A stretch of DNA of 64,000 bases from Streptomyces sp. NRRL B-24484 (GTDB taxonomy: Bacteria; Actinomycetota; Actinomycetes; Streptomycetales; Streptomycetaceae). A program made the position numbers and the translations under genes. Numbering within the stretch: the stretch's first letter is position 1; the number at the start of each line of letters is the position of its first letter. The notes beneath the pieces are model-generated. The model was not told the origin of the DNA and did not search any database. It worked only from the letters and a program-made list of their open reading frames with translations. The stretch is from NCBI RefSeq assembly GCF_000717715.1, contig NZ_JOAI01000014.1:62001-126000 (forward strand), given 5' to 3'. This document shows, in pieces, positions 20,218 through 28,465 of this stretch.

Positions 20218-21444
20218 CTAGGCGAGCAGCAGGGTCCGCCGGATCCGGCGCCAGGGGAGGGCGGCGAGCGGCACCGCGACGGCCAGGGCGATCCCGGCGG
20301 CGGCGAGGGCGGTGTCACCGCGGACGGCCCCAAGCAGGGCGGTGGCCCAGCCGGCGCCGGAGCCGAGCAGGCCGAGGGCGCGGCGGCGACGGTCGGTGAT
20401 CGGGGTGACGACGGTGCGGCGGCGCTGGCGGCCCGTCCAGGAGACCAGGTGCCGGCCCAGGACCCATTCGCGGAACATCACCCAGAGCGCGAAACCGGTG
20501 CCGAGGGTGCCGACCAGCAGGTAGGCGGGGTAGCAGGCGAGCGCCCGCCGCACGCCGAGCTGGAGGCTCGCGGTGGTGAGGGTGACCGCCGCCATGACCA
20601 GGAACCACGAGCCGAACCAGCGCACCGCGTCGAACTCGGTGAAGCCGGTGACGAGGTGGTACAGCAGCGAGACGTAGCCCGCGGCGAGCAGGGCGCTGTC
20701 GACCATCATGGCGCCGAAGACCTTGGTGAAGCCCCAGCTGCGGAAGAACAGGCCCTTGTGCTTGTCGATGGCCTGGGCCCAGCCGGAGGCCCAGCGGTGG
20801 GTCTGGGCCCAGTACTCGCGCCAGCCGCGCGGGTCGCGGACGGCGACGAACTCGCCGCGCACGAAGCCGGCCGGGCGTCCGTGGCGGTTCATCTTGAGGG
20901 CGAGTTCGACGTCCTCGCAGAGGCTGTCGGTGGACCAGCCGCCGACCGCGCGCAGGTCGTCGACCCGGTACAGGCCGGCCGAGCCGGAGAGCACCGCGAC
21001 CCAGCCGTGCCAGGTCTCGACGATCCGGGAGATCCGGTGCGCCGAGGCCCACTCGACGGCCCGGGAGCGCTGGAAGAGCCCGGTGCTGCTGTGCGGGGTG
21101 ACGGACAGGCAGACGCCGCCGTAGGCGTGCTCGTCCATCACCCGCAGGCAGGTCTCGAAGACCTGCGGGGAGGCGAAGTAACCGTCGGCGTCGAGCAGCG
21201 CGACGTGGCTGGTGGTGACCTGCTCCAGGGCGTGGTTCAGCGAGCGGGGCTTGCTCGCGAAGCCGACCTCGATCACCTCGGCGCCGCATTCCGCGGCGAT
21301 CCGCGCCGTGCCGTCCGTACACGAATCCGCAATGACGAGAACTTTCTGCGGCGGCACGCTCTGAGAAAAGGCGGATTCCACCGCGGTCGCGATGAAATCC
21401 GCCTCGTCGTGTGCCGGAATCAGCACGGTGACCGAATGCGTCAC
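20218..21444 (-). CDS. Membrane family-2 glycosyltransferase
   Basis: 408 residues from GTG (VTHSVTVLIPAHDEADF). GT2 features: the N-terminal Rossmann-like strand, LLDADGYF (DxD-type metal site), then a region resembling the ED motif (SLCEDVELALKM) and a QTHRWASGWAQ segment equivalent to the Q/RxxRW motif of processive synthases. Several membrane helices fill the C-terminal half. It probably transfers sugar from a nucleotide donor to a surface polysaccharide. The start overlaps the stop of the 34-codon gene upstream (GTGA) and has no Shine-Dalgarno site of its own, indicating coupled translation. Confidence 0.85.
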   Translation of the reverse strand: MTHSVTVLIPAHDEADFIATAVESAFSQSVPPQKVLVIADSCTDGTARIAAECGAEVIEVGFASKPRSLNHALEQVTTSHVALLDADGYFASPQVFETCLRVMDEHAYGGVCLSVTPHSSTGLFQRSRAVEWASAHRISRIVETWHGWVAVLSGSAGLYRVDDLRAVGGWSTDSLCEDVELALKMNRHGRPAGFVRGEFVAVRDPRGWREYWAQTHRWASGWAQAIDKHKGLFFRSWGFTKVFGAMMVDSALLAAGYVSLLYHLVTGFTEFDAVRWFGSWFLVMAAVTLTTASLQLGVRRALACYPAYLLVGTLGTGFALWVMFREWVLGRHLVSWTGRQRRRTVVTPITDRRRRALGLLGSGAGWATALLGAVRGDTALAAAGIALAVAVPLAALPWRRIRRTLLLA

Positions 21445-21545
21445 CGGCGTGCGAACCACTTCACTGCCGCGCCGACCGCGGTGGTCGCACCCCCGATGGC
21501 CAGCATGGCGAGCGAGGCGACACCGGTATGAGCGAGTCCGTACAT
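21441..21545 (-). CDS. 34-residue LAxTG-like membrane peptide coupled to the glycosyltransferase
   Basis: ATG preceded by a near-perfect AAGGAGG eight bases upstream. The product starts MYGLAHTG, then has about 20 hydrophobic residues and ends KWFARR. LAHTG followed by a hydrophobic stretch and a basic tail is the layout of a class E sortase (LAxTG) signal, here with no passenger domain. Its TGA overlaps the glycosyltransferase GTG by four bases. It could be a leader peptide for coupling, a one-pass membrane subunit, or an actual sortase substrate. The gene is certain as a reading frame; the function is inference. Confidence 0.65.
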   Translation of the reverse strand: MYGLAHTGVASLAMLAIGGATTAVGAAVKWFARR

Positions 21546-21807
21546 TCCCTCTGCCTCCTTTTTCCTTCCGCCCGTCGGCGGATCTCGTCCGACGGAGCCG
21601 GCCGACCTGGGAGATGGTGCGGTCCGGTGAATGCACCAGATGTATCACGCGGCCGCGGACTGTCAGCTCATCACACAGCGCAGCCGCCGCGACTCTCCGT
21701 CAATTCATCCGGTCAGCTCTGGATGCGGGCATTCGCCGGGCCGACCGCGCATCGTGAAACCACCGGAGTCCCGCCGTCATCCGGACGGCCGCCGGTCGAG
21801 GAGGGAC

Positions 21808-22614
21808 ATGCACCCGCTCAATCTGCTGCTGGCGGCCGCGCTCGCCGCAGCCCCGGGCGGCGGCGCCCACCGCGCCGCCCCCGCGCCGAGCCGCACCGTG
21901 TTCATAGACACCTTCGCCACCCTGGACGTCGGTCCGGGCCGCACCTGGGGCTGGCAGACCGCCGCCTACTCCCGGTGCACCGACAGCAGCGACAACCCGA
22001 ACGCCTGGAAGCTCGACCGGCTCACCACCGCCGCGCTCTCCGCCGCCTCCGGCCACCTCGTCATGACCGCCACCCCGCGGCCGGACGGCGCCTGGAACAC
22101 CGGGCTGCTCACCACCGGCGACTCCTGCAGCTCCGGCGGCAACGGCGTGCAGGTCCGCACCGGGGACTTCCTGCTCGCCCACATACGCCTGCCGCAGGCC
22201 GACACCGGCACCTGGCCCGGACTGTGGACCTGGCGCGACGGCCACAACGAGGTCGACGTCTTCGAGTGGCACGCCGACCGGCCGGAGAACATCGAGTTCG
22301 TCAACCACGTCCGCAGCGGCGACACCGTCTTCACCGCGCCGTACGTCGGCGCCGGGAAGTGGATCTACATCGGCGCCCGATTCGGCGCCGACAACACCAC
22401 CTGGTACATCGGCACCGACCGCAACCGGCTCACCGCCGCCTTCGCCGACCACACCGGCGTCGGCCCCGACTTCGCCGCCTATCCGATCCTCAACCTCTCG
22501 GTCAGCGACGGCGCCTTCCACTCCCGCCCGCCGGGCAGCACCCCGGCCACCCTGGAGTCCGACCTGGTGATGATCCAGCGGCCGGCGCCGGTCACCCTGC
22601 CCGACGCACCCTGA
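21808..22614 (+). CDS. Secreted GH16-type glycoside hydrolase
   Basis: 268 residues from ATG with GAGGAGGGAC immediately upstream. A short signal peptide (HPLNLLLAAALAAAPGGGAHRAA) precedes a concanavalin-like fold with the GH16 catalytic sequence EVDVFEWH (nucleophile and acid/base Glu). It is shorter than the GH16 enzyme at the left edge and lacks binding modules. It diverges from the peptide/glycosyltransferase unit across a 262-bp intergenic region, so synthesis and trimming of one surface glycan is possible but unproved. Confidence 0.82.
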   Translation: MHPLNLLLAAALAAAPGGGAHRAAPAPSRTVFIDTFATLDVGPGRTWGWQTAAYSRCTDSSDNPNAWKLDRLTTAALSAASGHLVMTATPRPDGAWNTGLLTTGDSCSSGGNGVQVRTGDFLLAHIRLPQADTGTWPGLWTWRDGHNEVDVFEWHADRPENIEFVNHVRSGDTVFTAPYVGAGKWIYIGARFGADNTTWYIGTDRNRLTAAFADHTGVGPDFAAYPILNLSVSDGAFHSRPPGSTPATLESDLVMIQRPAPVTLPDAP

Positions 22615-22627
22615 CCGGCCGCGGCGC

Positions 22628-23110
22628 CTACGCCACCTGCAGGCAGGCGCGCCCCGACGTGCCGGCGCTCGACAGGTACGTCCCGGCGGATCCGCCCCCG
22701 GCCACGCTCAGCAGCTCCATCCCGTGCCGGCCGCCCGGACCGTAGCCCAACTCGGTGAGCCTGCGGCAGAGTTCCGAGGCCTGCGTCTGGTCGGCGCCCG
22801 CCACCGCGCTCACCATCAGCGAGCGCCGCGGCAGCCCGGACGGCGAGGGCTGCACCAGCACCGCCCCGTGGGCCACGCCCGGCAGGCAGCGGACCTCCTC
22901 CGGGACGTCCTCCTGCACCGCACCGGCCTCCGTCTCGGCGGCCGGCTCCTCCGAAGCACCCGACGAGACCTTCGGCGCGCACGAGGGCCGCACCGGGACG
23001 AGGGCCGGCCGCCCGGCGTCCGCCGTGGCCTCCCCGTCCGCCCGACACCCCGTCACCGCCACCAGCCCGGCAGCAGCCACGGCCGCCCACGCCAGTCCCC
23101 GCACGCGCAT
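22628..23110 (-). CDS. Small secreted lipoprotein
   Basis: 160 residues from ATG with GGGGGCGGGGA upstream. Signal peptide ends in the lipobox VTGC, giving a lipid-anchored protein with five further cysteines and an acidic central linker. No enzymatic domain is recognised. It converges on the GH16 gene with 13 bp between stops. Function unknown. Confidence 0.7.
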   Translation of the reverse strand: MRVRGLAWAAVAAAGLVAVTGCRADGEATADAGRPALVPVRPSCAPKVSSGASEEPAAETEAGAVQEDVPEEVRCLPGVAHGAVLVQPSPSGLPRRSLMVSAVAGADQTQASELCRRLTELGYGPGGRHGMELLSVAGGGSAGTYLSSAGTSGRACLQVA

Positions 23111-23207
23111 TCCCCGCCCCCGAGCCCGTTCGAACCAGCGATGATCATATCGACGCCACTGCCCCCGCCGCCTGCCACCGGCCGCCCGCAGCCACCCGTA
23201 GCCGCCC

Positions 23208-23234
23208 GGGGCGCACGGGGCGCACGGGGCGCAC
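23208..23234. repeat. Three tandem GGGGCGCAC units
   Basis: Exact 9-bp triplication inside the 343-bp gap between the lipoprotein and the 45-codon gene. No gene seen around it; probably slippage. Confidence 0.6.
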
Positions 23235-23453
23235 GGCGGGAACGTCGGAGGCGACACCCCGTCAGTCCCTCGAACGAACCCCGCGGGGCCACTACTCTCC
23301 GTGAATATTCGACATGCCTGCGTCAGCCGTCCGGAGTAACGTGGCCGGTGGCGGCCCCGCGAATACCCACAGACGGACGCCCCTGCCGAGGAACCCACCC
23401 CAGCCGGGGGACACCCCTGCGCGCCGGCTGCCCGACGGCAACCGAGGAATCCC

Positions 23454-23591
23454 ATGTCAAGCGAACTGCTCTTCTACCGCCCCGACAACGGCCACATCGC
23501 CACCGGCCGGCTCGAATCCAACGGCAACTTCACCGGCCTGGCCCAGGGCGGCCCGTCCAGCAACTGGCTGGCGGTCACACCCGTCTCCTGA
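23454..23591 (+). CDS. 45-residue single-repeat protein
   Basis: ATG preceded by GAGGAA. The product contains LLFYRPDNGHIATGRL, ESNGNFTGL and SSNWLAVTP. This is one blade of the 'FYRxxxGxxATGRLxxxGNF...GW' repeat found in secreted actinobacterial beta-propeller-like proteins. It has no signal peptide and only one repeat. It may be a small structural protein or the remnant of a larger repeat protein; the ribosome site and clean stop favour a real gene. Confidence 0.55.
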   Translation: MSSELLFYRPDNGHIATGRLESNGNFTGLAQGGPSSNWLAVTPVS

Positions 23592-23650
23592 CCGCACCGC
23601 AGACACCGCACCGGGACCGCACCGAGCGAGCCGACGGCCCCGGTGCGGGG

Positions 23651-23851
23651 CTACCCGCCGACGTGGGGCGGGTACTGCGGCGGCTGCGGCGCGGCTCCCG
23701 CATGACGGCCGGCGACGGCCGCGGCGAGCGCCAACAGAGCCTCCACCTGGGCCGCCTGAATGCGAATCTCGCTGGTGGAGTTGAGGCCAGTGATCTTGGT
23801 CCGCGCGAGGATGTCGATCGCGGCCTGGGCGTGCACCTCGTAGTCGGCCAT
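23651..23851 (-). CDS. Small hypothetical protein (66 aa)
   Basis: ATG with CAGGAG upstream. The product starts MADYEVHAQAAIDILARTKITG, mostly helical, then a Pro-rich tail (APQPPQYPPHVGG). No known domain, no signal peptide. It is followed by a 62-bp space to the converging 45-codon gene. Function unknown. Confidence 0.6.
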   Translation of the reverse strand: MADYEVHAQAAIDILARTKITGLNSTSEIRIQAAQVEALLALAAAVAGRHAGAAPQPPQYPPHVGG

Positions 23852-23975
23852 GCCTGACTCCTGTCTGTGCGATGGGACGGTGTGACCTCGAACTACGTCG
23901 ACGGTAGGTCGCGGCGGCGGCACCGGCACCCCGTGCGAACACCCCACTCCGGGAGGGGCTCCGGGGCCCGCGGCG

Positions 23976-24263
23976 TCAGTCGCGCCGCTGCCCGCCCGCC
24001 TCTTCCACGGCCGCGGCGCCGGCGCGGCGGCGGCTCAGCACAGTGCAGCCCAGGACCACCAGACCGACGGCAACGAGCCTGGCCGCCCGGTGGTAGCCGG
24101 ACGCCCAGTTCTCCGGGGCGCCGGGCAGCTCGAAGGTGACCCAGACCGCCGCCACTCCACCGAGCACGATCAGCCCGACGGCCCCCCGCGTCCCGAGCCC
24201 CGCCCACCAGGGCCCCGAGCCGGAACCCTGCTCGTCGTCCTGCTCAACGTCCTTGCCTGCCAT
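23976..24263 (-). CDS. Small two-helix membrane protein downstream of glnA2
   Basis: 95 residues from ATG with GGGGAGAA upstream. An acidic N-terminus (KDVEQDDEQGSGSG) is followed by two hydrophobic segments (around 28-46 and 62-78) and a hydrophilic tail. Conserved-looking but unassigned. A terminator separates it from glnA2, so read-through would be needed for co-transcription. Confidence 0.65.
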   Translation of the reverse strand: MAGKDVEQDDEQGSGSGPWWAGLGTRGAVGLIVLGGVAAVWVTFELPGAPENWASGYHRAARLVAVGLVVLGCTVLSRRRAGAAAVEEAGGQRRD

Positions 24264-24344
24264 GCCTGTTCTCCCCGACACGTAGCGGTCGAGAAGAAGG
24301 ACGCCCGGCAGGCCCGGAAGGTTCACCGACCGCCCGACAGAACG

Positions 24345-24381
24345 CCCTCGGGCCGGCGGATCGCATCCACCGGCCCGAGGG
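24345..24381 (-). terminator. Hairpin after glnA2
   Basis: 12-bp perfect stem CCCTCGGGCCGG/CCGGCCCGAGGG with a 13-nt loop, about 35 nt past the glnA2 stop. Confidence 0.65.
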
Positions 24382-24415
24382 GCTTCTTGCGTTTCGTACC
24401 TACTCTGACCTGCGG

Positions 24416-25777
24416 TTACAGCACCTGCAGGTTCTTCCGCAGCTCGAACGGCGTCACCTCGGAGCGGTACTCCTCCCACTCCTGGCGCTTGTTGCGCAGG
24501 AAGAAGTCGAAGACGTGCTCGCCCAGGGTCTCGGCGACGAGTTCGCTGCGCTGCATCAGGTCGATGGCCTCGCCGAGGTTCTGCGGCATGGGCTGGATCC
24601 CCAGCGCACGGCGCTCGGCGTCGGAGAGGGCCCACACGTCGTCGTCGGCGCCGGGCGGGAGTTCGTAGCCCTCCTCGATGCCCTTGAGGCCGGCGGCGAG
24701 GGTGACGGCGTAGGCGAGGTAGGGGTTGCAGCCGGTGTCGAGGGAGCGGACCTCGATGCGGGTGGAGCCCTGCTTGCCGGGCTTGTACATCGGGACCCGG
24801 ATCAGCGCGGAGCGGTTGTTGTGGCCCCAGCAGATGTACGAGGGGGCCTCGCCGCCGGCGCCGGCGGTCCGCTGCGAACCGCCCCAGATGCGCTTGTAGG
24901 AGTTGACCCACTGGTTGGTGACGGCGGCGATCTCGGCGGCGTGCTTGAGCAGGCCGGCGATGAACGAGCGGCCCACCTTGGAGAGCTGGTACTCGGCCCC
25001 CGACTCGTGGAAGGCGTTGCGGTCGCCCTCGAAGAGCGAGACGTGGGTGTGCATGCCCGAACCGGGGTGGTTGGAGAACGGCTTGGGCATGAAGCTGGCG
25101 TGCACGCCCTGCTCCAGCGCGACCTCCTTCATGACCAGGCGGAAGGTCATGATGTTGTCGGCGGTGGAGAGCGCGTCCGCGTACCGGAGGTCGATCTCCT
25201 GCTGGCCCGGGGCACCCTCGTGGTGGGAGAACTCCACCGAGATGCCCATCGACTCCAGCATGGTGATGGCCTGTCGGCGGAAGTCGTGGCCGACGCCGCG
25301 CGGGGTGTGGTCGAAGTAACCGGACTGGTCGGCCGGGATCGGCGCGGTGCCGTCGCCGGGGAGGTTCTTCAGGAGGAAGAACTCGATCTCGGGGTGGGTG
25401 TAGAAGGTGAAGCCCTGTGCGGACGCCTTCTCCAGGGTGCGCTTGAGCACGTACCGCGGATCGGCGAACGACGGCGAGCCGTCCGGCATGAGGATGTCGC
25501 AGAACATGCGCGCGGTGCCCGGGGTCTCGGAGCGCCACGGCAGTATCTGGAAGGTGGTCGGGTCCGGCTTGGCGATCATGTCGGACTCGTAGACCCGGGC
25601 GAAGCCCTCGATCGCCGAGCCGTCGAAGCCGATGCCCTCCTCGAAGGCCTGCTCCAGCTCGGCGGGCGCGACTGCGACCGACTTCAGGAACCCGAGGACG
25701 TCGGTGAACCACAGCCGGACAAAACGGATGTCACGCTCTTCGAGCGTGCGAAGCACGAACTCCTGCTGCTTGCCCAT
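24416..25777 (-). CDS. glnA2: Glutamine synthetase type I, GlnA2-like
   Basis: 453 residues, MGKQQEFVLRTLEERDIRF to the C-terminus; the size of GSI-alpha enzymes, which lack the extra loop of the GSI-beta form. The catalytic regions are present: FDGSAIEGF, the metal ligands in HPEIEFF, the ammonia and glutamate site NPGSGMHTH-like HPGSGMHTHVSLF, and RIEVRSLD. The adenylylation motif NLYDLPPEE is not canonical; the corresponding segment reads GYELPPGAD, which still has a Tyr. Proximity to glnE supports the glnA2 assignment. It forms glutamine from glutamate, ammonia and ATP, or acts as an accessory paralogue. Confidence 0.9.
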   Translation of the reverse strand: MGKQQEFVLRTLEERDIRFVRLWFTDVLGFLKSVAVAPAELEQAFEEGIGFDGSAIEGFARVYESDMIAKPDPTTFQILPWRSETPGTARMFCDILMPDGSPSFADPRYVLKRTLEKASAQGFTFYTHPEIEFFLLKNLPGDGTAPIPADQSGYFDHTPRGVGHDFRRQAITMLESMGISVEFSHHEGAPGQQEIDLRYADALSTADNIMTFRLVMKEVALEQGVHASFMPKPFSNHPGSGMHTHVSLFEGDRNAFHESGAEYQLSKVGRSFIAGLLKHAAEIAAVTNQWVNSYKRIWGGSQRTAGAGGEAPSYICWGHNNRSALIRVPMYKPGKQGSTRIEVRSLDTGCNPYLAYAVTLAAGLKGIEEGYELPPGADDDVWALSDAERRALGIQPMPQNLGEAIDLMQRSELVAETLGEHVFDFFLRNKRQEWEEYRSEVTPFELRKNLQVL

Positions 25778-25975
25778 GGGGACAGTCTCACCTCTGCTCT
25801 TTACGTCCGTGTTACGCCCGGCGGCGGCGGGCGGTGGCCGGAGCGGCTCGTGGTCCCGCGACCGATCCCATCATGGCGGATCACCGCCCGCCGTCCACCC
25901 CTGGGTAGCCGTCGGCCGAAGGGTGGACGGCGGCCCCCGGGGGCACCCCCCGCGACATAACGTCAGTTAGACGAT

Positions 25976-25981
25976 TACACT
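25976..25981 (+). promoter_or_regulatory. Extended -10 (TACACT) suggesting a leaderless nadE transcript
   Basis: A TANNNT hexamer ends seven bases before the nadE ATG and there is no Shine-Dalgarno site. In actinobacteria this arrangement marks transcripts that begin at the start codon. Confidence 0.5.
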
Positions 25982-25988
25982 CGTGGCC

Positions 25989-27743
25989 ATGCCGAATCTG
26001 CGTCTCGCCCTGTGCCAGAACGACCCCTGGGTCGGCGACATCACCCGCAACAGCGACGAGGTGGTGCGCTGGACCCGGCAGGCCGCCGACGCGGGCGCCC
26101 AGCTGGTCGCCTTCCCCGAGATGGCCCTGACCGGGTACCCGGTCGAGGACCTCGCCCTGCGCGGCTCCTTCGTGGAGGCCTCGCGCACCGCCCTGGTGGA
26201 GCTCGCCGCCCGGCTGCGGGACGAGGGCCTGGGCGAGGTGCCGGTGGTCGTCGGCTACCTGGGCCGCTCCGACCACGACTCGCCGCGCCTGCACCGCCCG
26301 GCCGGCTCCCCGCAGAACTGCGCCGCGGTGCTGCACCGCGGCGAGGTGGTCACCCGCTTCGCCAAGCACTACCTGCCCAACTACGGCGTCTTCGACGAGT
26401 ACCGCTACTTCGTCCCCGGCGACCAGCTGGTGGTGCTGACCCTGCACGGCGTGGACGTCGCGCTGGCGATCTGCGAGGACATCTGGCAGGACGGCGGCCG
26501 GGCCACCGCCGCGGGCGAGGTCGACGCCGGCCTGCTGCTGGTGGTCAACGGCTCCCCGTACGAGCGGAACAAGGACGACGTCCGGCTGGAGCTGGTGCAG
26601 CGCCGGGCCGCGGAGGCGGGCTGCACCCTCGCCTACCTGAACATGGTCGGCGGCCAGGACGAGCTGGTCTTCGACGGCGACTCGGTCGTGGTCTCGAAGG
26701 ACGGCGAGGTGCTGGCCCGGGCCCCGCAGTTCGAGGAGCGGCTGCTGCTCACCGACCTGGAGCTGCCGGCCGCCCCCGCCGAGCACACCGACGGCCTGAT
26801 CCTCACCGACGGGCTGCACCTGGTGCGGGTGGACCTCGGCGGCGAGGCGCTGCCCGCCCCGGCCGAGCCGGTCGCCGCGGAGATCGCGCCGCGGCTGGAC
26901 GACGAGGCGGAGATCTACGCCGCCCTGGTCGAGGGCACCCGGGCGTACGTCCGCAAGAACGGCTTCAAGTCGGTGCTGATCGGCCTGTCCGGCGGCATCG
27001 ACTCGGCGCTGGTCGCGGCGATCGCGGTGGACGCGGTCGGCGCGGAGAACGTGCACTGCATCTCGATGCCGAGCCGGTACTCCTCGGAGCACTCCAAGGA
27101 CGACGCGGCCGACCTGGCCCGCCGCACCGGCCTCAACTTCCGTACCGTGTCCATCGCCCCGATGTTCGACGCCTACATGGGCTCGCTGGGGCTGACCGGC
27201 CTGGCCGAGGAGAACCTGCAGTCCCGGCTGCGCGGCACCCTGCTGATGGCGGTCTCCAACCAGGAGGGCCACATCGTCCTCGCGCCGGGCAACAAGAGCG
27301 AGCTGGCGGTCGGCTACTCGACGCTGTACGGCGACTCGGTGGGCGCCTACGGCCCCATCAAGGACGTCTACAAGTCGCTGATCTTCCGGCTGGCGAAGTG
27401 GCGCAACGAGGCCGCCGAGGCCCGCGGCGAGGAGCCGCCGATCCCGGAGAACACCATCACCAAGCCGCCGTCCGCGGAGCTGCGGCCGGACCAGGTCGAC
27501 ACCGACTCGCTGCCCGACTACGACCTGCTGGACACCGTGCTCGACCTGTACGTCGAGGGCGACCTCGGCCGGGACGCGATCGTCGCCAGGGGCTTCCCGC
27601 CCGAGGTGGTGGACCGGGTGGTCCGGCTGGTCGACACCGCCGAGTACAAGCGCCGGCAGTACCCGCCGGGCCCGAAGATCTCGGCCAAGGGCTTCGGCCG
27701 GGACCGCCGCCTGCCGATCACCAACCGGTGGCGCCGGGGCTGA
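25989..27743 (+). CDS. nadE: Glutamine-dependent NAD+ synthetase
   Basis: 584 residues from ATG (an in-frame GTG lies 6 bp upstream). The N-terminal nitrilase-type glutaminase domain keeps the catalytic triad Glu44 (FPEMAL), Lys126 (AKHYLPNY) and Cys162 (LAICEDIW). The C-terminal ammonia-dependent synthetase has the PP-loop LSGGIDSAL (about residue 334). It amidates nicotinic acid adenine dinucleotide to NAD+ using glutamine, channelling ammonia between domains. Divergent from glnA2 across 211 bp. Confidence 0.96.
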   Translation: MPNLRLALCQNDPWVGDITRNSDEVVRWTRQAADAGAQLVAFPEMALTGYPVEDLALRGSFVEASRTALVELAARLRDEGLGEVPVVVGYLGRSDHDSPRLHRPAGSPQNCAAVLHRGEVVTRFAKHYLPNYGVFDEYRYFVPGDQLVVLTLHGVDVALAICEDIWQDGGRATAAGEVDAGLLLVVNGSPYERNKDDVRLELVQRRAAEAGCTLAYLNMVGGQDELVFDGDSVVVSKDGEVLARAPQFEERLLLTDLELPAAPAEHTDGLILTDGLHLVRVDLGGEALPAPAEPVAAEIAPRLDDEAEIYAALVEGTRAYVRKNGFKSVLIGLSGGIDSALVAAIAVDAVGAENVHCISMPSRYSSEHSKDDAADLARRTGLNFRTVSIAPMFDAYMGSLGLTGLAEENLQSRLRGTLLMAVSNQEGHIVLAPGNKSELAVGYSTLYGDSVGAYGPIKDVYKSLIFRLAKWRNEAAEARGEEPPIPENTITKPPSAELRPDQVDTDSLPDYDLLDTVLDLYVEGDLGRDAIVARGFPPEVVDRVVRLVDTAEYKRRQYPPGPKISAKGFGRDRRLPITNRWRRG

Positions 27744-27770
27744 CCCGGAGCGGACCGTGCGGCGCCCCGC

Positions 27771-28346
27771 TCAGCCGAGCGAGGCCTGCCAGGTCCAGGA
27801 GGTGCGCCGCGGCCGGCCGCCCAGCGCGGCCCGCCCGGTGCACCAGAGCAGCACGGCGGCCGGCTCGCCGCCCGGCGCGTCCGGGAAGAGCCGGGCCAGG
27901 ACCGCGGCGCAGAGCGAGGCCGGCGGGTGCCACTCGGCCCGCAGGCCCCGGGTGATGTCCCAGGTGTGCAGCAGGGTCTCGGCGACGCCCATGGCCGCGA
28001 AGCCGGACGGGTCGCACGGGCCCCAGTGCCAGGCCCTGGCCTCGGGCCCGCTGACGGCCAGTGCGCCGACCAGCAGCCCGCCGGCGGCCCGGACGACCTG
28101 CAGCACCTCGTCCACCGGGGCCTCCCGGCGGACGACCAGGTCGAAGGGCAGGTAGCTCTCGCGCGGGCGGGCGGCCAACTGGCCGGCGTAGGCCAGCAGG
28201 TCGTGCGCGACGTGCACGGCGGTCTCGCGGCACGTCCAGGTCAGCGGACCGGCCTGGACCGACCAGTCGTCATCCTCGTGGAGGACGAGCACGTCCAGCG
28301 CCGCGGTGAGGGCGCGGTGCACGTCGCGTCCGTTCATGCCAGCCAT
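27771..28346 (-). CDS. Mycothiol-dependent maleylpyruvate isomerase/DinB-family protein
   Basis: 191 residues, from MAGMNGRDV (a second Met three codons on is an alternative; neither has a clear ribosome site). The four-helix DinB-like pattern WTCRETAVHVAHDLLAYAGQL and GVAETLLHTWDITRGL supplies the metal-binding histidines typical of actinobacterial MDMPI-N proteins, many of which are mycothiol-dependent transferases of unknown substrate. Converges on nadE with 27 bp between. Confidence 0.75.
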   Translation of the reverse strand: MAGMNGRDVHRALTAALDVLVLHEDDDWSVQAGPLTWTCRETAVHVAHDLLAYAGQLAARPRESYLPFDLVVRREAPVDEVLQVVRAAGGLLVGALAVSGPEARAWHWGPCDPSGFAAMGVAETLLHTWDITRGLRAEWHPPASLCAAVLARLFPDAPGGEPAAVLLWCTGRAALGGRPRRTSWTWQASLG

Positions 28347-28401
28347 CGTCGCACGGCACGGCCGGACGCCGCCCCCGAACGCCGCCCCCGACGACGGCCA
28401 G

Positions 28402-28458
28402 GGCGGCGACGGCGGCGACGGCGGCGACGGCGGCGACGGCGGCGACGGCGACGGCGAC
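28402..28458. repeat. GGCGGCGAC tandem array
   Basis: Five exact 9-bp units followed by two 6-bp GGCGAC units, ending 7 bp beyond the stop of the next minus-strand gene. A minisatellite-like tract, intergenic, prone to slippage; it could form G-rich structures. Confidence 0.85.
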
Positions 28459-28465
28459 GGACGGG

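Noticed and set aside
17099..20221. 1,040-codon frame antisense to glnE
   Set aside because: Shadow of a conserved gene; no plausible start or domain.
28402..28458. Tandem repeat as a possible CRISPR array
   Set aside because: Units are contiguous, without spacers, and only 9 bp long.
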